This document shows, piece by piece, positions 25,229-34,264 of a stretch of DNA of 64,000 nt. A model generated the notes under the pieces. That model was not told where the DNA came from, made no database searches, and saw nothing but the letters and a program-made list of their open reading frames with translations. Both the position numbers and the translations under genes were made by a program. Source of the DNA: Stanieria cyanosphaera PCC 7437 (GTDB lineage Bacteria; Cyanobacteriota; Cyanobacteriia; Cyanobacteriales; Xenococcaceae); contig NC_019748.1 in assembly GCF_000317575.1 (NCBI RefSeq), positions 62,001 through 126,000 on the forward strand. The letters are read 5' to 3'. The stretch's first letter is position 1. The number at the start of each line of letters is the position of its first letter.

Positions 25229-25888
25229 TTAATCTATGTATTCCACAACATCCTCGATTGAGTAACGAACTTTAGGTAGATAAGCATATTTATCATCCTC
25301 GGCTCGATATCCAGCAGGACAAACTACTACGGTGGCGTATCCTTGGGCAGGAAGTCCCAAAATTTCATCGTATTCAGCAGGAGAAATTCCTTCCATTGGA
25401 CAAGTATCAATTTCTAACATAGCTGCACAAGTCATAAACTGCCCCAAAGCTATGTAAGTTTGTCGGGCAGACCATTCATTAAGATTAAGAGGATAAGGTG
25501 GCTGTTGTAAAAATCCTTTAACTACCTTACCAAAACCCTCAAGATTTTCTACTGTGGTATTGCGAACTTCTGCCATTCTTTCAATATAGCGATCAACTTC
25601 TTGAGCATCAACGTCTTTTTTGATGGCTAAAACAACTAAATGAGAAGCATCTACAACTTGTGTTTGTCCCCAAGAATGTTTTACCAATTTTTGGCGAATT
25701 TCAGGGTTGTCAACTACAAAAAATTTCCAAGGCTGTAAACCAAAAGACGAAGGAGCAAGTACTAAACTCTGTTCTAATACTCGCCAAATCGATTCGGGAA
25801 TCTTTTTAGTTGGGTCAAACTTTTTGGTAGCATAACGCCAATAAAGTTGTTGCAGAATGAGATCGGGGCTTATGGTTGTGTCAATCAT
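25229..25888 (-). CDS. NAD(P)H-dependent nitroreductase family protein
   Basis: An FMN-binding oxidoreductase of 219 residues in the nitroreductase family. FMN-contact regions are RYATKKFDPTKKIP near residue 17, LAPSSFGLQPWKFFVV near 45, and the late GLPAQGYATVVVCPAGYR segment. It resembles the NfsB/YdgI-like group that reduces nitroaromatics or quinones; the natural substrate is unknown. The gene is monocistronic with a hairpin after it. Confidence 0.88.
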   Translation of the reverse strand: MIDTTISPDLILQQLYWRYATKKFDPTKKIPESIWRVLEQSLVLAPSSFGLQPWKFFVVDNPEIRQKLVKHSWGQTQVVDASHLVVLAIKKDVDAQEVDRYIERMAEVRNTTVENLEGFGKVVKGFLQQPPYPLNLNEWSARQTYIALGQFMTCAAMLEIDTCPMEGISPAEYDEILGLPAQGYATVVVCPAGYRAEDDKYAYLPKVRYSIEDVVEYID

Positions 25889-25994
25889 GCATCAAGTTGC
25901 TAAACTGTTTTCAGTTTAACGATAGACATAAAACTAATGTTGCTGCATGAATTACAGGATTGAAACTTTAAAAATTTTCTTTAATTAGTTTTAA

Positions 25995-27542
25995 TTGAAC
26001 GATTGTCTGGATCATAATTGCTTTAATCTAAACTTTAATCAACCAGACGTGTTAGATATTCTTGACCTCGATATTTCTTTAGACAAAACTACTTATCAAA
26101 CCAAAATACAAGACTTAATGCGTCAGTTGCATAGTTTACAAACTCAATGCTGGCGACAAAAATTACCTGTGGTAGTTGTTTTAGAAGGATGGGCAGCAGC
26201 AGGAAAAGGAGGATTAGTCAAAAAAATTACCAATTATATGGATCCTCGCGGTTTTGCCGTTCATCCCATTTTGCAGCCTTCTCTAGAAGAACAGAAATAC
26301 CCGATTTTATGGAGATTTTGGCAAAAATTACCACCCAAAGGCAAAATTTCTTTTTTTTATCATAGTTGGTACACCCACGTTTTAGAAGATCGTTTATTTA
26401 AGCGTTTAAGCTCAGAAGATGTGCCAGGAATGATGAGGGACATCAATGCTTTTGAACGACAATTAGTTGATGATGGAGTTGCGATCGCAAAATTTTGGAT
26501 TCATCTCAGTCGTAAAGAATTAAAATCTCGTCTTAAAAAATATGCTGCTGATGAACTAGATGCTTGGCGAGTTCGTCCTGAAGATTGGCAACAGGCTAAA
26601 AATTACCATCACTATCAGCAATTAGCTGAAGAAATGCTGATTTACACTAGCACTGGTGCTGCTCCTTGGACTTTGGTGGAAGGTAATTGTCGGCGTTGGG
26701 CTAAAGTAAAAGTTTTATCTCAGTTGGTGGCAAGTATTTCGGCCGTTTTATCTAAACAAGCAACTAATCAATTCACTATTCCTAATAGTCCACCACAAAG
26801 TCAATTATTATCAACTGAACCAGATTTTTTGGCTCAGGTAGATTTAAATCTTTGTTTAGAACAAGAAGAATACAAACAACAACTGCGTCGAATTCAAGTC
26901 AAACTGCATCAACTACAACTACAAATTTATCAACATCAAATACCTGTGTTGGTTTTGTTTGAAGGTTGGGATGCTGCGGGTAAAGGAGGCGCAATAAAAA
27001 GACTGACTGATACCTTAGACCCCCGTAGCTATAAAGTATCTACCTTCGCTGCACCAACCAAAGAAGAACATCAGTATCATTATCTTTGGCGTTTTTGGCG
27101 ACAACTACCCCAAAGAGGCACGATTGGTATTTTTGACCGCAGTTGGTATGGTCGAGTTTTAGTAGAAAGAATTGAAAGTTTTTGTAGCGATCGCGAATGG
27201 CAACGAGCATATCAAGAAATTAATGAATTTGAAGCAATGGTGACTGGTGCTGGTTATGTCTTAGTCAAGTTTTGGCTACATATTAGTCCCGAAGAACAAC
27301 TCCAACGTTTTGAACAAAGAAAAAACGATCCTTTTAAACATTACAAATTAACCGAAGAAGATTGGCGTAATCGGGAAAAATGGTCTTTGTACGAAGTAGC
27401 GATTAATCAAGCGATCGCTCGTACCAGTACTCCTGCTGCACCTTGGACAGTTATTGCTGGCAACGATAAATATTATGCTCGACTCAGTGTGATTAAAACC
27501 GTGGTAACTGCGATTGAAAGACAACTAAAAAGATGCAAGTAA
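25995..27542 (+). CDS. pap: two-domain PPK2, polyphosphate:AMP phosphotransferase
   Basis: A 515-residue protein with two PPK2 domains in tandem. Domain 1 has Walker A GWAAAGKGG near residue 65 but HSWYTHVLEDR in place of the usual DRSWY. Domain 2 has GWDAAGKGG near 325 and the canonical FDRSWYGRVLVER. In characterised two-domain PPK2 enzymes the C-terminal domain is the active one, phosphorylating AMP to ADP with polyphosphate, and the degenerate first domain here fits that. The TTG at 25995 gives the longest frame; a GTG at 26049 just before LDILDLDISLDK is an equally plausible start. No ribosome site decides. Confidence 0.88.
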   Translation: MNDCLDHNCFNLNFNQPDVLDILDLDISLDKTTYQTKIQDLMRQLHSLQTQCWRQKLPVVVVLEGWAAAGKGGLVKKITNYMDPRGFAVHPILQPSLEEQKYPILWRFWQKLPPKGKISFFYHSWYTHVLEDRLFKRLSSEDVPGMMRDINAFERQLVDDGVAIAKFWIHLSRKELKSRLKKYAADELDAWRVRPEDWQQAKNYHHYQQLAEEMLIYTSTGAAPWTLVEGNCRRWAKVKVLSQLVASISAVLSKQATNQFTIPNSPPQSQLLSTEPDFLAQVDLNLCLEQEEYKQQLRRIQVKLHQLQLQIYQHQIPVLVLFEGWDAAGKGGAIKRLTDTLDPRSYKVSTFAAPTKEEHQYHYLWRFWRQLPQRGTIGIFDRSWYGRVLVERIESFCSDREWQRAYQEINEFEAMVTGAGYVLVKFWLHISPEEQLQRFEQRKNDPFKHYKLTEEDWRNREKWSLYEVAINQAIARTSTPAAPWTVIAGNDKYYARLSVIKTVVTAIERQLKRCK

Positions 27543-27585
27543 TGTTACAACGGATCGCTTTAGTAGTCACCTTGAGAAAGAGATT

Positions 27586-28455
27586 ATGAGTCGACTTGTA
27601 GAAACAGTGATTGCTAGCTTACAAGATCTACTGAGCGAAGCGATCAAAGCATTACCAGGATTACTAACAGGGATCATCATTGTCTGCTTAACTCGTTATG
27701 TTGCACAATTTATTGAAAAAATAGCTGAGCGCACTGGAAAAAAAGCTCTTCGTAATCCTTCTTTACAAATTTTACTGACTAAAACTGCTCAAGTAGGAGT
27801 TTGGACTAGTGGCATTTTACTAGCTTGTGTAGTCGCTTTTCCTGGTTTAGCTCTAGGAGATATTATTGCTACTCTAGGAATTGGTACGGTAGCAATTGGA
27901 TTTGCCTTTCAGGATATTGCTAAAAACTTTTTAGCAGGAATTATTCTTTTGGTTGAAGAACCTTTTCGCATGGGAGATGAAGTTGTTATTGATGACTACC
28001 AAGGTAGAGTAGAACACATTAGTATTCGGACTACGGAAATTCGGACTTATGAAGGAGAAAAAATTCTTTTACCCAATGCTACTGTTTTCACTAATGCCGT
28101 TAGAGTCAAAACAGCTTATGTCTCCAGAAGAACCGATTTAGCCGTGGGAGTCGATTATAATACGTCTTTAGCCGAAGCATCTCAAGTCTTGGCAGGCGCG
28201 ATCGCGTCTGTTCCTGGTGTTTTATCGGAACCTTCACCAGAAGTTGATTTAGTTGAATTTGGTGACAGTTCAATCAATTTAATCGTGCGTTACTGGACTT
28301 TACCCCAACAAAAACAAGCCCGTCAAGTCAAAACCAAAGCAATTCTGGCAATTAAAACTGCTTTTGACGCTGCTCGAATTAATATTCCTTATCCAATCAG
28401 AACTTTATATTATTACAACCACAATCAATATCACGATTGCTTACCCGTCAAGTAG
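27586..28455 (+). CDS. MscS-type mechanosensitive channel
   Basis: A small-conductance mechanosensitive channel protein of 289 residues. Three membrane segments lie in residues about 15-125; the pore-lining helix and hinge are in ATLGIGTVAIGFAFQDIAKN, followed by the beta domain (EEPFRMGDEVVIDDYQGRVE) and the C-terminal alpha/beta domain. It protects cells from hypo-osmotic shock. It starts 43 bases after the PPK2 gene with GAGAAAGAGA upstream, so the two may share a transcript. Confidence 0.92.
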   Translation: MSRLVETVIASLQDLLSEAIKALPGLLTGIIIVCLTRYVAQFIEKIAERTGKKALRNPSLQILLTKTAQVGVWTSGILLACVVAFPGLALGDIIATLGIGTVAIGFAFQDIAKNFLAGIILLVEEPFRMGDEVVIDDYQGRVEHISIRTTEIRTYEGEKILLPNATVFTNAVRVKTAYVSRRTDLAVGVDYNTSLAEASQVLAGAIASVPGVLSEPSPEVDLVEFGDSSINLIVRYWTLPQQKQARQVKTKAILAIKTAFDAARINIPYPIRTLYYYNHNQYHDCLPVK

Positions 28456-28480
28456 AGTACTGTTCACACTTGTAGAGGCT

Positions 28481-28640
28481 TAGTATATAGCAGTTCTCAC
28501 GCTCTATGAGGTACATCCGTTCGATACGGATTGAGCGTTAATGGTTAATTGTTGATTATTCATCCCTCATAATTAGTAATTAGTAATTAATAACTGGTGT
28601 AGAGACGCGACATGTCGCGTCTCTACTGGTAACTACAGTT
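28481..28640. repeat. composite dispersed intergenic repeat, copy 3, with 26-base palindrome
   Basis: It shares TATAGCAGTT(C/T)TCACGCTC and the following ATGAGGTACATC with the copy at 25066, and AATTAGTAATTAGTAATTAA with the other copies. A perfect 26-base palindrome at 28600-28625 (arm TAGAGACGCGACA) occupies the place where the copy at 9885 carries the different palindrome of 18 bases. Confidence 0.7.
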
Positions 28641-29192
28641 GTTTCTTCCCTGTTTATTCTCGATTTTGAAAGAAACTATTTAAATAAAGATATTGGAGCT
28701 ACTATCAAAAGTTAGTTGCAACCCGAGCTTTAATACCTGGGTCTAGCCAAAAATAAGCAAAAACCACAGGGAAAGCATAATTTAGCCAAGATTTATTTTT
28801 GATTAAGGTTAAATTAAGGATAAAAATTTCTAATAAAAAAATAAAGGATTCTCTCGTAGGGGAAATACTCCAATATAACTATTAATAAGTTCGGCAATCC
28901 GTCTTAAGCCAATATTCCATTGTAACTGTTTTTGCTTCATTATGAAAATAGCAGCTTATCAGTTACAGCTTAAAATTACCAAAACCGAACTGCTGTAAAT
29001 GTAGACAAATCTTGTTTAAAAAACAATTTGAACTTTCTATTGATAACTAACGTCTAAAAGAATAGTTGAATAAAGAGCAAACTTATTACAAACGCGATTT
29101 GGTTGAAACAAATTAACAAATTGTGATTAATTCTTTATTCAAACTTAATTAACAGGACTTTTAATTTATTTTAAGGAGTCATAACGGTACCA
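28641..29192. other. gap upstream of sigma factor gene
   Basis: The 737-base gap 28456-29192 holds repeat copy 3, a frameshifted minus-strand ORF (28705-28940) and about 250 AT-rich bases before the sigma gene. AAGGAG at 29173 is the best ribosome-site candidate for the sigma gene, although rather far (14 bases) from its ATG. No RNA gene was recognised. Confidence 0.5.
28705..28940 (-). pseudogene. frameshifted small membrane-protein gene
   Basis: From an ATG at 28940 the frame reads MKQKQLQWNIGLRRIAELIN and on to ENPLFF, where a run of seven T changes frame. In the shifted frame it continues LLEIFILNLTLIKNKSW, then NYAFPVVFAYFWLDPGIKA, and stops at 28705. The two halves make one plausible protein of about 78 residues with a hydrophobic centre. 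It is either a pseudogene or a sequencing slip in the T-run. The family is not recognised. Confidence 0.4.
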
Positions 29193-30176
29193 ATGCCCAC
29201 AGCTAAACTCAATCAAAAAAATGATAAAACCAACTACTCAGCAGATTTAGTCAGAACTTATCTGCATGAGATTGGTAGAGTACCGTTGTTAACCCACGAA
29301 CAAGAAATTGTTTATGGGAAACAAGTGCAAAAAATGATGACCCTGTTAACTAAAAAAGAAAAATTGGAGCATAAACTAGGCAAAGAACTGAGTCTGAAGG
29401 AGTGGGCAAATCAAGTCAATCTGAGTGAAGCAGAACTTGACAGGGCGATAAAACAAGGACAACGGGCAAAAAGAAAAATGATCGAGGCGAATTTGCGCTT
29501 AGTAGTCGCGATCGCGAAAAAATATCAAAAGCGCAATATGGAATTTCTCGATTTGATTCAAGAAGGTAGTTTGGGTTTAGAACGAGGAGTAGAAAAATAC
29601 GATCCTACTAAGGGTTATAAATTCTCTACTTACGCTTATTGGTGGATTCGTCAAGCGATCACTAGAGCGATCGCACAACAAGCTCGAACCATTCGTTTAC
29701 CTATTCACATTACCGAGAAACTCAATAAAATAAAGAAAACTCAACGGGAACTTTCTCAAAAACTAGGACGTAGTGCCACTCCTGCGGAAATTGCCCAAGA
29801 GTTAGAGCTAGATACTGCACAAATTCGCGAGTATTTAAATGTAGCTCGTCAACCCATTTCTCTGGATGTGAGAGTTGGTGATAATCAGGATACAGAACTA
29901 TCCGAACTCCTAGAAGACGAAGGAACATCTCCTGACAATTATGCTACTCAAGAATTATTGCGACAAGATTTGTTACATCTGATGGCAGATCTTACCCCTC
30001 AACAAAGAGAAGTTATTGCTCTGCGTTTTGGTTTAGAAGATGGTAAGGAACTATCACTTGCCAAAATTGGTCAGAGGATGAATCTTAGCCGAGAAAGAGT
30101 ACGCCAGCTAGAACATCAAGCACTAGCTCAACTCAGAAGAAGAAGAGTTAACGTCCGCGATTATATCGCTAGTTAA
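29193..30176 (+). CDS. group 2 RNA polymerase sigma factor (RpoD family)
   Basis: A sigma-70 family factor of 327 residues. Region 1.2 ([21 protein letters not shown]), region 2 ([19 protein letters not shown], then [20 protein letters not shown]), region 3 ([19 protein letters not shown]) and region 4.2 ([20 protein letters not shown]) are all intact. It lacks the long N-terminus and non-conserved insert of the primary factor, so it is one of the cyanobacterial group 2 factors (SigB-SigE type), most of which respond to light, stress or nutrient state. Which one cannot be fixed from sequence alone. Confidence 0.92.
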   Translation: MPTAKLNQKNDKTNYSADLVRTYLHEIGRVPLLTHEQEIVYGKQVQKMMTLLTKKEKLEHKLGKELSLKEWANQVNLSEAELDRAIKQGQRAKRKMIEANLRLVVAIAKKYQKRNMEFLDLIQEGSLGLERGVEKYDPTKGYKFSTYAYWWIRQAITRAIAQQARTIRLPIHITEKLNKIKKTQRELSQKLGRSATPAEIAQELELDTAQIREYLNVARQPISLDVRVGDNQDTELSELLEDEGTSPDNYATQELLRQDLLHLMADLTPQQREVIALRFGLEDGKELSLAKIGQRMNLSRERVRQLEHQALAQLRRRRVNVRDYIAS

Positions 30177-30267
30177 ATTTTTCTGAGCCAATTTGTAATT
30201 ACCGATTGATAAGTCTTTTAGACAAAAAGTATCTATAAATCGGTTAAAAATTAAGAAAATCAACACC

Positions 30268-30304
30268 AACCCCTGCTAAATGTCCTAATATTTTAGCGGG
30301 GGTT
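30268..30304 (+). terminator. terminator-like hairpin after sigma gene
   Basis: AACCCCTGCTAAA (30268-30280) pairs with TTTAGCGGGGGTT (30292-30304) with one T-G pair across an 11-base loop, about 90 bases after the sigma gene stop. The stem is strong but the T-run is short. Confidence 0.6.
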
Positions 30305-30396
30305 CGTGGCACAATAAGCCTCATATTTAATTAATATTGTCTAGAAAGGTGTCGGCTAGACTAAAGATTATTTAAAAAGTGGTGTAGGAGTCGATA

Positions 30397-32046
30397 ATGA
30401 CACTATTAAATGAAACCTGGAATGGAAAAAATAATACAAATATCTCTTTGACTAGTAATAGTAGATTAAATGGGCTTGGTTCTGTTCCGAATGTAGAAGC
30501 AATTGAAGGCTGGTTAATTGATAAAATTGCGGAAATGTTGGCTCTAGAACCCAATCAGATAGATGTTCAACAAGAATTTAGTGAATATGGTTTGGATTCA
30601 GTAGAAGCGATTAATCTTTCAGGTGAGTTGGAAAATTACTTAGGCTGTCGTCTTTCGCCAACTCTGTTGTGGGATTATCCTAATATTGAAACTCTTGCTC
30701 AGTATTTAGCCGACACTACTACTGGCAATAAATCTAATTCAGCTAATTTCAATAACTCGATTGAGGAAGTTCAAGCAGACAATGGACGGAGTAGTTTCGA
30801 TTCTCTCCCCCAAACAGAACCAGAAAAGCAATTAAATATTCCTCCAGAATATTATCGCTTTGAATCTTTTCCTGAATATCAAAAACTACAATTACAAATT
30901 CAACAAGTTGAGGCGTTAGGAAATGGCAATCCTTTCTTTATTCCTCAAGAACAAGTAGTTAATGATACAACCATTATTAATGGCAGAGAATTAATTAATT
31001 TTGCTACTTATAATTATATTGGGATGTGTGGCGATCGCGTTGTCTCTCAAGCAGCCCAAGATGCAATTGAACGCTATGGTACTTCTGCCTGTGCTAGTCG
31101 TCTTATTGCTGGAGAAAAACCAATTCATCGTCAATTAGAACAAGCGATCGCAGATTTTATTGGTAGTGAATCTAGTATTGTTTTTGTAGGTGGTCACGCT
31201 ACTAATGTAACTACTATCGGTCATTTATTTGGCAATAACGATCTGATTTTGTATGATTCTCTCAGCCACAATAGTATTCTTCAAGGTTGTTTTCTGTCGG
31301 GAGCAAGTTTAGTTGCCTTTCCTCATAATGACTTTGCAGCTTTAGAAGAAATTTTGCGCGATCGCCGAGAACGTTATCAAAGGGTCTTAATTGCGATCGA
31401 AGGTGTTTATAGTACTGATGGTGACATTGCCAATCTACCTAAATTTATTGAGTTGAAAAAACGCTATAAAACTTTCTTAATGGTAGATGAAGCCCATTCG
31501 ATTGGCACAATTGGTAAAACTGGGCGTGGAATCGGAGAATACTTTAATGTCAATCCCCACGATGTCGATCTGTGGATGGGTACTTTAAGCAAATCTTTTG
31601 CTAGTTGTGGCGGTTATATTGCTGGTTCTCACGCCTTGGTGGAATATCTTAAATATACTGCTCCTGGGTTTGTTTTTAGTGTGGGAATGTCGCCTCCCAA
31701 TGCAGCAGCTACTTTAGCAGCAATTAATGTTTTAAAAGCCGAACCAGAAAGAGTAGCAATTCTACAAGCTAGAGCTAAATTATTTCTGGATTTAGCCAAA
31801 GAACGAGGATTAAACACAGGAATGAGCGAAAACTCTCCTGTTATTCCTATTATTGTGGGAGATTCTTTGAAGTCAATTCAACTTTCTCAAAATTTATTTA
31901 AACGGGGCATTAACGTTCCTTTTATGATTTATCCTTCTGTCCCTCAAAATGAGGCGCGTTTGCGGTTTTTTGTCACTTGCAATCACACAATCGCACAAAT
32001 TCAGTTGACGGTAGATACTTTAGCAGAAGAAATCGCGAAACTTTAA
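30397..32046 (+). CDS. acyl carrier protein fused to an alpha-oxoamine synthase-like PLP enzyme
   Basis: A 549-residue two-part protein. Residues about 30-110 are an acyl/peptidyl carrier domain with the phosphopantetheine site in EYGLDSVEAINLSGELE. Residues about 180-549 are a fold-type I PLP enzyme of the alpha-oxoamine synthase family (relatives: BioF, KBL, serine palmitoyltransferase): FATYNYIGM, GGHATNVTTIGHLF, VDEAHSIGTIGKTGRG and the PLP lysine in TLSKSFASCGGYI. It should condense an amino acid with the acyl chain held on its own carrier domain. ATG at 30397 has AGGAG seven bases upstream. No polyketide or fatty-acid genes lie nearby, so the acyl donor is unknown. Confidence 0.87.
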   Translation: MTLLNETWNGKNNTNISLTSNSRLNGLGSVPNVEAIEGWLIDKIAEMLALEPNQIDVQQEFSEYGLDSVEAINLSGELENYLGCRLSPTLLWDYPNIETLAQYLADTTTGNKSNSANFNNSIEEVQADNGRSSFDSLPQTEPEKQLNIPPEYYRFESFPEYQKLQLQIQQVEALGNGNPFFIPQEQVVNDTTIINGRELINFATYNYIGMCGDRVVSQAAQDAIERYGTSACASRLIAGEKPIHRQLEQAIADFIGSESSIVFVGGHATNVTTIGHLFGNNDLILYDSLSHNSILQGCFLSGASLVAFPHNDFAALEEILRDRRERYQRVLIAIEGVYSTDGDIANLPKFIELKKRYKTFLMVDEAHSIGTIGKTGRGIGEYFNVNPHDVDLWMGTLSKSFASCGGYIAGSHALVEYLKYTAPGFVFSVGMSPPNAAATLAAINVLKAEPERVAILQARAKLFLDLAKERGLNTGMSENSPVIPIIVGDSLKSIQLSQNLFKRGINVPFMIYPSVPQNEARLRFFVTCNHTIAQIQLTVDTLAEEIAKL

Positions 32047-32053
32047 ACCAGAT

Positions 32054-32072
32054 AGGTGGGCAATGCCCACCT
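32054..32072 (+). terminator. hairpin terminator after the ACP-PLP gene
   Basis: AGGTGGGCA and TGCCCACCT arms flank one base and run into TTTT, starting nine bases after the stop. It is followed by CAGTTATCAGTTATCA repeats; the rest of the gap to 32343 shows no gene. Confidence 0.6.
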
Positions 32073-32343
32073 TTTCAGTTATCAGTTATCAATTACCAAT
32101 TACGAACCCATTTAATATCTTTATAAACAAGATGATACCAATTCTCAAAAGTATCTGGAGACTTAGTTGAGACTTATTCTTGACATATCGTCATTTCAGG
32201 TTTGTTATCTATCTAGCAATTTTTGATAAACGGTATGACTAGCAACTCAGGTTAATTACTCGATTAAAACAACCTGACGATCGCTTTTTTAACACAATTA
32301 ATAAAAAGAAAGATCAATGTTTTCTAAATACGAACAATCTGAA

Positions 32344-33177
32344 CTATCTCATAGCTAGGGTTTGCTTGCGATTTGGTGGAGGAAAAATGCGATCAATCTC
32401 CTTTAAATCTTCTTCTGTTAAATTAATATCCAAAGCTGCGCGGTTTTCCCTGACATGATTGAGATTGGTAGCTTTAGGAATAGAAATAACATTATCTTGT
32501 CTTAATAACCAATTCAAAGCGATTTGAGTTGGGGTAGCATGATGTTGTTTTGCGATCGCAGCTAACTTAGGATGGTTGATAAAAGCCTTTTGCTCTATAG
32601 GAGAATAAGCCATGATGGGAATGTGACGATCTTTGCACCAGGGTAATAAATCCCATTCAATACCGCGACGCATTAAGTTATAGAGAACTTGATTAGTAGC
32701 AATTACATCTCCTCCAGGTAAAGATAATGCCTCTTCCATATCATCGACATCAAAGTTACTGACACCGTAATCTAAGATTTTTCCTGCTTGTTTGAGATGT
32801 TGTAGTGCTTCTAAAGTTTCCGATAGAGGAATCGATCCGCGCCAGTGAAGTAAGTATAAGTCTATATAGTCTGTTTTGAGTCTCGATAAAGAGCGATTAC
32901 AAGCTTTAATTACACCCTGGTAACTGGCATTGTAAGGATAAAATTTGCTGACTAAAAATACCTCTTCTCGACAATCAGAAATAGCCTCTGCTACTACCTT
33001 TTCTGCACCACCTTCACCATACATTTCCGCAGTATCAATTAAAGTCATTCCCAAATCTATTCCCAGACGCAGCGCATCGATTTCCGCTTGTTTTTGACTG
33101 GCTTTTTCCCCCATGCGCCACGTTCCCTGTCCGAGTATGGGTATTTCTCTTCCTGATGGTAGCTGTAGTGTTTTCAT
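32344..33177 (-). CDS. aldo/keto reductase
   Basis: An NADPH-dependent oxidoreductase with the TIM-barrel fold, 277 residues. The catalytic tetrad is visible: Asp in DTAEMYGEGGAE (with Tyr five residues on), Lys in LVSKFYP and His in LLHWRGS. The C-terminal cofactor loop reads IPKATNLNHVRENRAAL. It resembles the YeaE/AKR prokaryotic group. The physiological carbonyl substrate is unknown. Confidence 0.92.
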   Translation of the reverse strand: MKTLQLPSGREIPILGQGTWRMGEKASQKQAEIDALRLGIDLGMTLIDTAEMYGEGGAEKVVAEAISDCREEVFLVSKFYPYNASYQGVIKACNRSLSRLKTDYIDLYLLHWRGSIPLSETLEALQHLKQAGKILDYGVSNFDVDDMEEALSLPGGDVIATNQVLYNLMRRGIEWDLLPWCKDRHIPIMAYSPIEQKAFINHPKLAAIAKQHHATPTQIALNWLLRQDNVISIPKATNLNHVRENRAALDINLTEEDLKEIDRIFPPPNRKQTLAMR

Positions 33178-33247
33178 TATTTAGTTGCGAACGCCATTCT
33201 ATTTTTGATTATGACGGGATTTTTGAAGAGGTGGAAAGGAGAGATCG

Positions 33248-33514
33248 CTACTTCTGATTCAGTATTCCTTTAGCAACCATTTCTTCAGCTAGCAATTTAG
33301 GAGAAACAACTAAGACATTCTCTACTCGTTTGCCAAACGGAAAGCCAAAATCTTTTTTATCTCCAGTAAGTAAATGGGTACATTTTTGCGCGATCGCTCC
33401 TCCTAAAATCGGAATATCTTTTGAATTTATTTCTACTGGTAAATTAAGCAATAGCTGATTAAGGGGTTTTTGATTGATGGTTAATAATCGCGATCGCCTT
33501 AAACAATCTTTCAT
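33248..33514 (-). pseudogene. PIN-domain toxin remnant, N-terminus missing
   Basis: An 88-residue frame carrying only the C-terminal half of a PIN nuclease: DIPILGGAIAQKCTHLLTGD then KKDFGFPFG and a C-terminal helix. The N-terminal strand with the first catalytic Asp is absent, and the sequence before the ATG belongs to the promoter of divergent mazE. The most likely explanation is that the toxin gene was cut when the neighbouring module arrived or by deletion. It could still be expressed, but not as an intact PIN enzyme. Confidence 0.65.
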
Positions 33515-33520
33515 TTAAAA

Positions 33521-33540
33521 TAGATACAATGTAGATACAA
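33521..33540. promoter_or_regulatory. direct repeat in the mazE promoter
   Basis: TAGATACAA occurs twice (33521-33529 and 33532-33540) with an 11-base period, 20 bases before the mazE ATG. The one-helical-turn spacing suits binding by a dimeric AbrB/MazE-type antitoxin; the function is inferred. Confidence 0.45.
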
Positions 33541-33559
33541 ACTAATTGTTAAAGTAAAT

Positions 33560-33799
33560 ATGTCAACAGTAGCCAAATGGGGAAATAGTCTAGCGATACG
33601 CATTCCCAAAAATATTGCCGACAAAATTAATTTAAAAGAAGGAACTGCTATTTCTATTGATGTTACTGATACCAACATTGTCATTACTCCCAAACAACCG
33701 AACTACACCCTTGAAGAATTACTCGCTGGAGCAAATAGTGAAGACTTTGAAGGAGAATATGATTGGGGAGAGCCAGTAGGTGAAGAAATCTGGGAGTAA
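33560..33799 (+). CDS. mazE: MazE-type antitoxin
   Basis: A 79-residue protein with an AbrB-like N-terminal domain (VAKWGNSLAIRIPKNIADKI) and an acidic C-terminal tail (NSEDFEGEYDWGEPVGEEIW) of the type that inserts into MazF. It overlaps the toxin gene by 20 bases. The promoter holds a direct repeat that may be its operator. Confidence 0.9.
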   Translation: MSTVAKWGNSLAIRIPKNIADKINLKEGTAISIDVTDTNIVITPKQPNYTLEELLAGANSEDFEGEYDWGEPVGEEIWE

Positions 33800-34130
33800 A
33801 CAATATATTCCGGACAGAGGCGATATTATTTGGCTAGATTTCAATCCTCAGATCGGACGTGAGCAAGCGGGACATCGCCCTGCTATTGTTATATCTCCGA
33901 AAAAGTTTAATTCTCTTTCTTCTCTGGTTTTTGTCTGTCCGATTAGTAGCAAAATTAAGGGATTTAGTTTTGAAGTTTTATTAACTGAACAGATGCAAAC
34001 TAAAGGAGTTGTTTTAATTCATCACCTCAGAAGCGTTGACTGGAAAACTAGAGGAATTAAATTTGTGGAAACAGCACCTATCTCAATAGTTGAAGAAATA
34101 TGTGCCAAGTTAAAGCCATTAATTTTCTAA
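33780..34130 (+). CDS. mazF: MazF-type mRNA interferase toxin
   Basis: A 116-residue toxin of the PemK/MazF family that cleaves RNA at short motifs. Family signatures are RGDIIWLDFNPQIGREQAGH then RPAIVIS near residue 13, VCPISSKIKG near 52 and LIHHLRSVDWKTRG near 79. The GTG start lies within the antitoxin gene (20-base overlap), the usual coupling that keeps toxin below antitoxin. The frame is intact. Confidence 0.92.
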   Translation: MKKSGSKQYIPDRGDIIWLDFNPQIGREQAGHRPAIVISPKKFNSLSSLVFVCPISSKIKGFSFEVLLTEQMQTKGVVLIHHLRSVDWKTRGIKFVETAPISIVEEICAKLKPLIF

Positions 34131-34264
34131 TCTTCTAATCCAAACATTCATCAATTCATTGACGAGTCACAAACGATCAAGGAATATCTACTCTGTAAAA
34201 CTCATTGGTGAGTTAATTTGGATTTGGTTTGAGTAGTTTCTTGTCAATAGAATCAAAAAAACTT

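Noticed and set aside
25066-28640. A CRISPR array in the AGTAATT repeat regions
   Set aside because: The repeats are adjacent or overlapping short units without regularly spaced unique spacers, and no cas gene is present.
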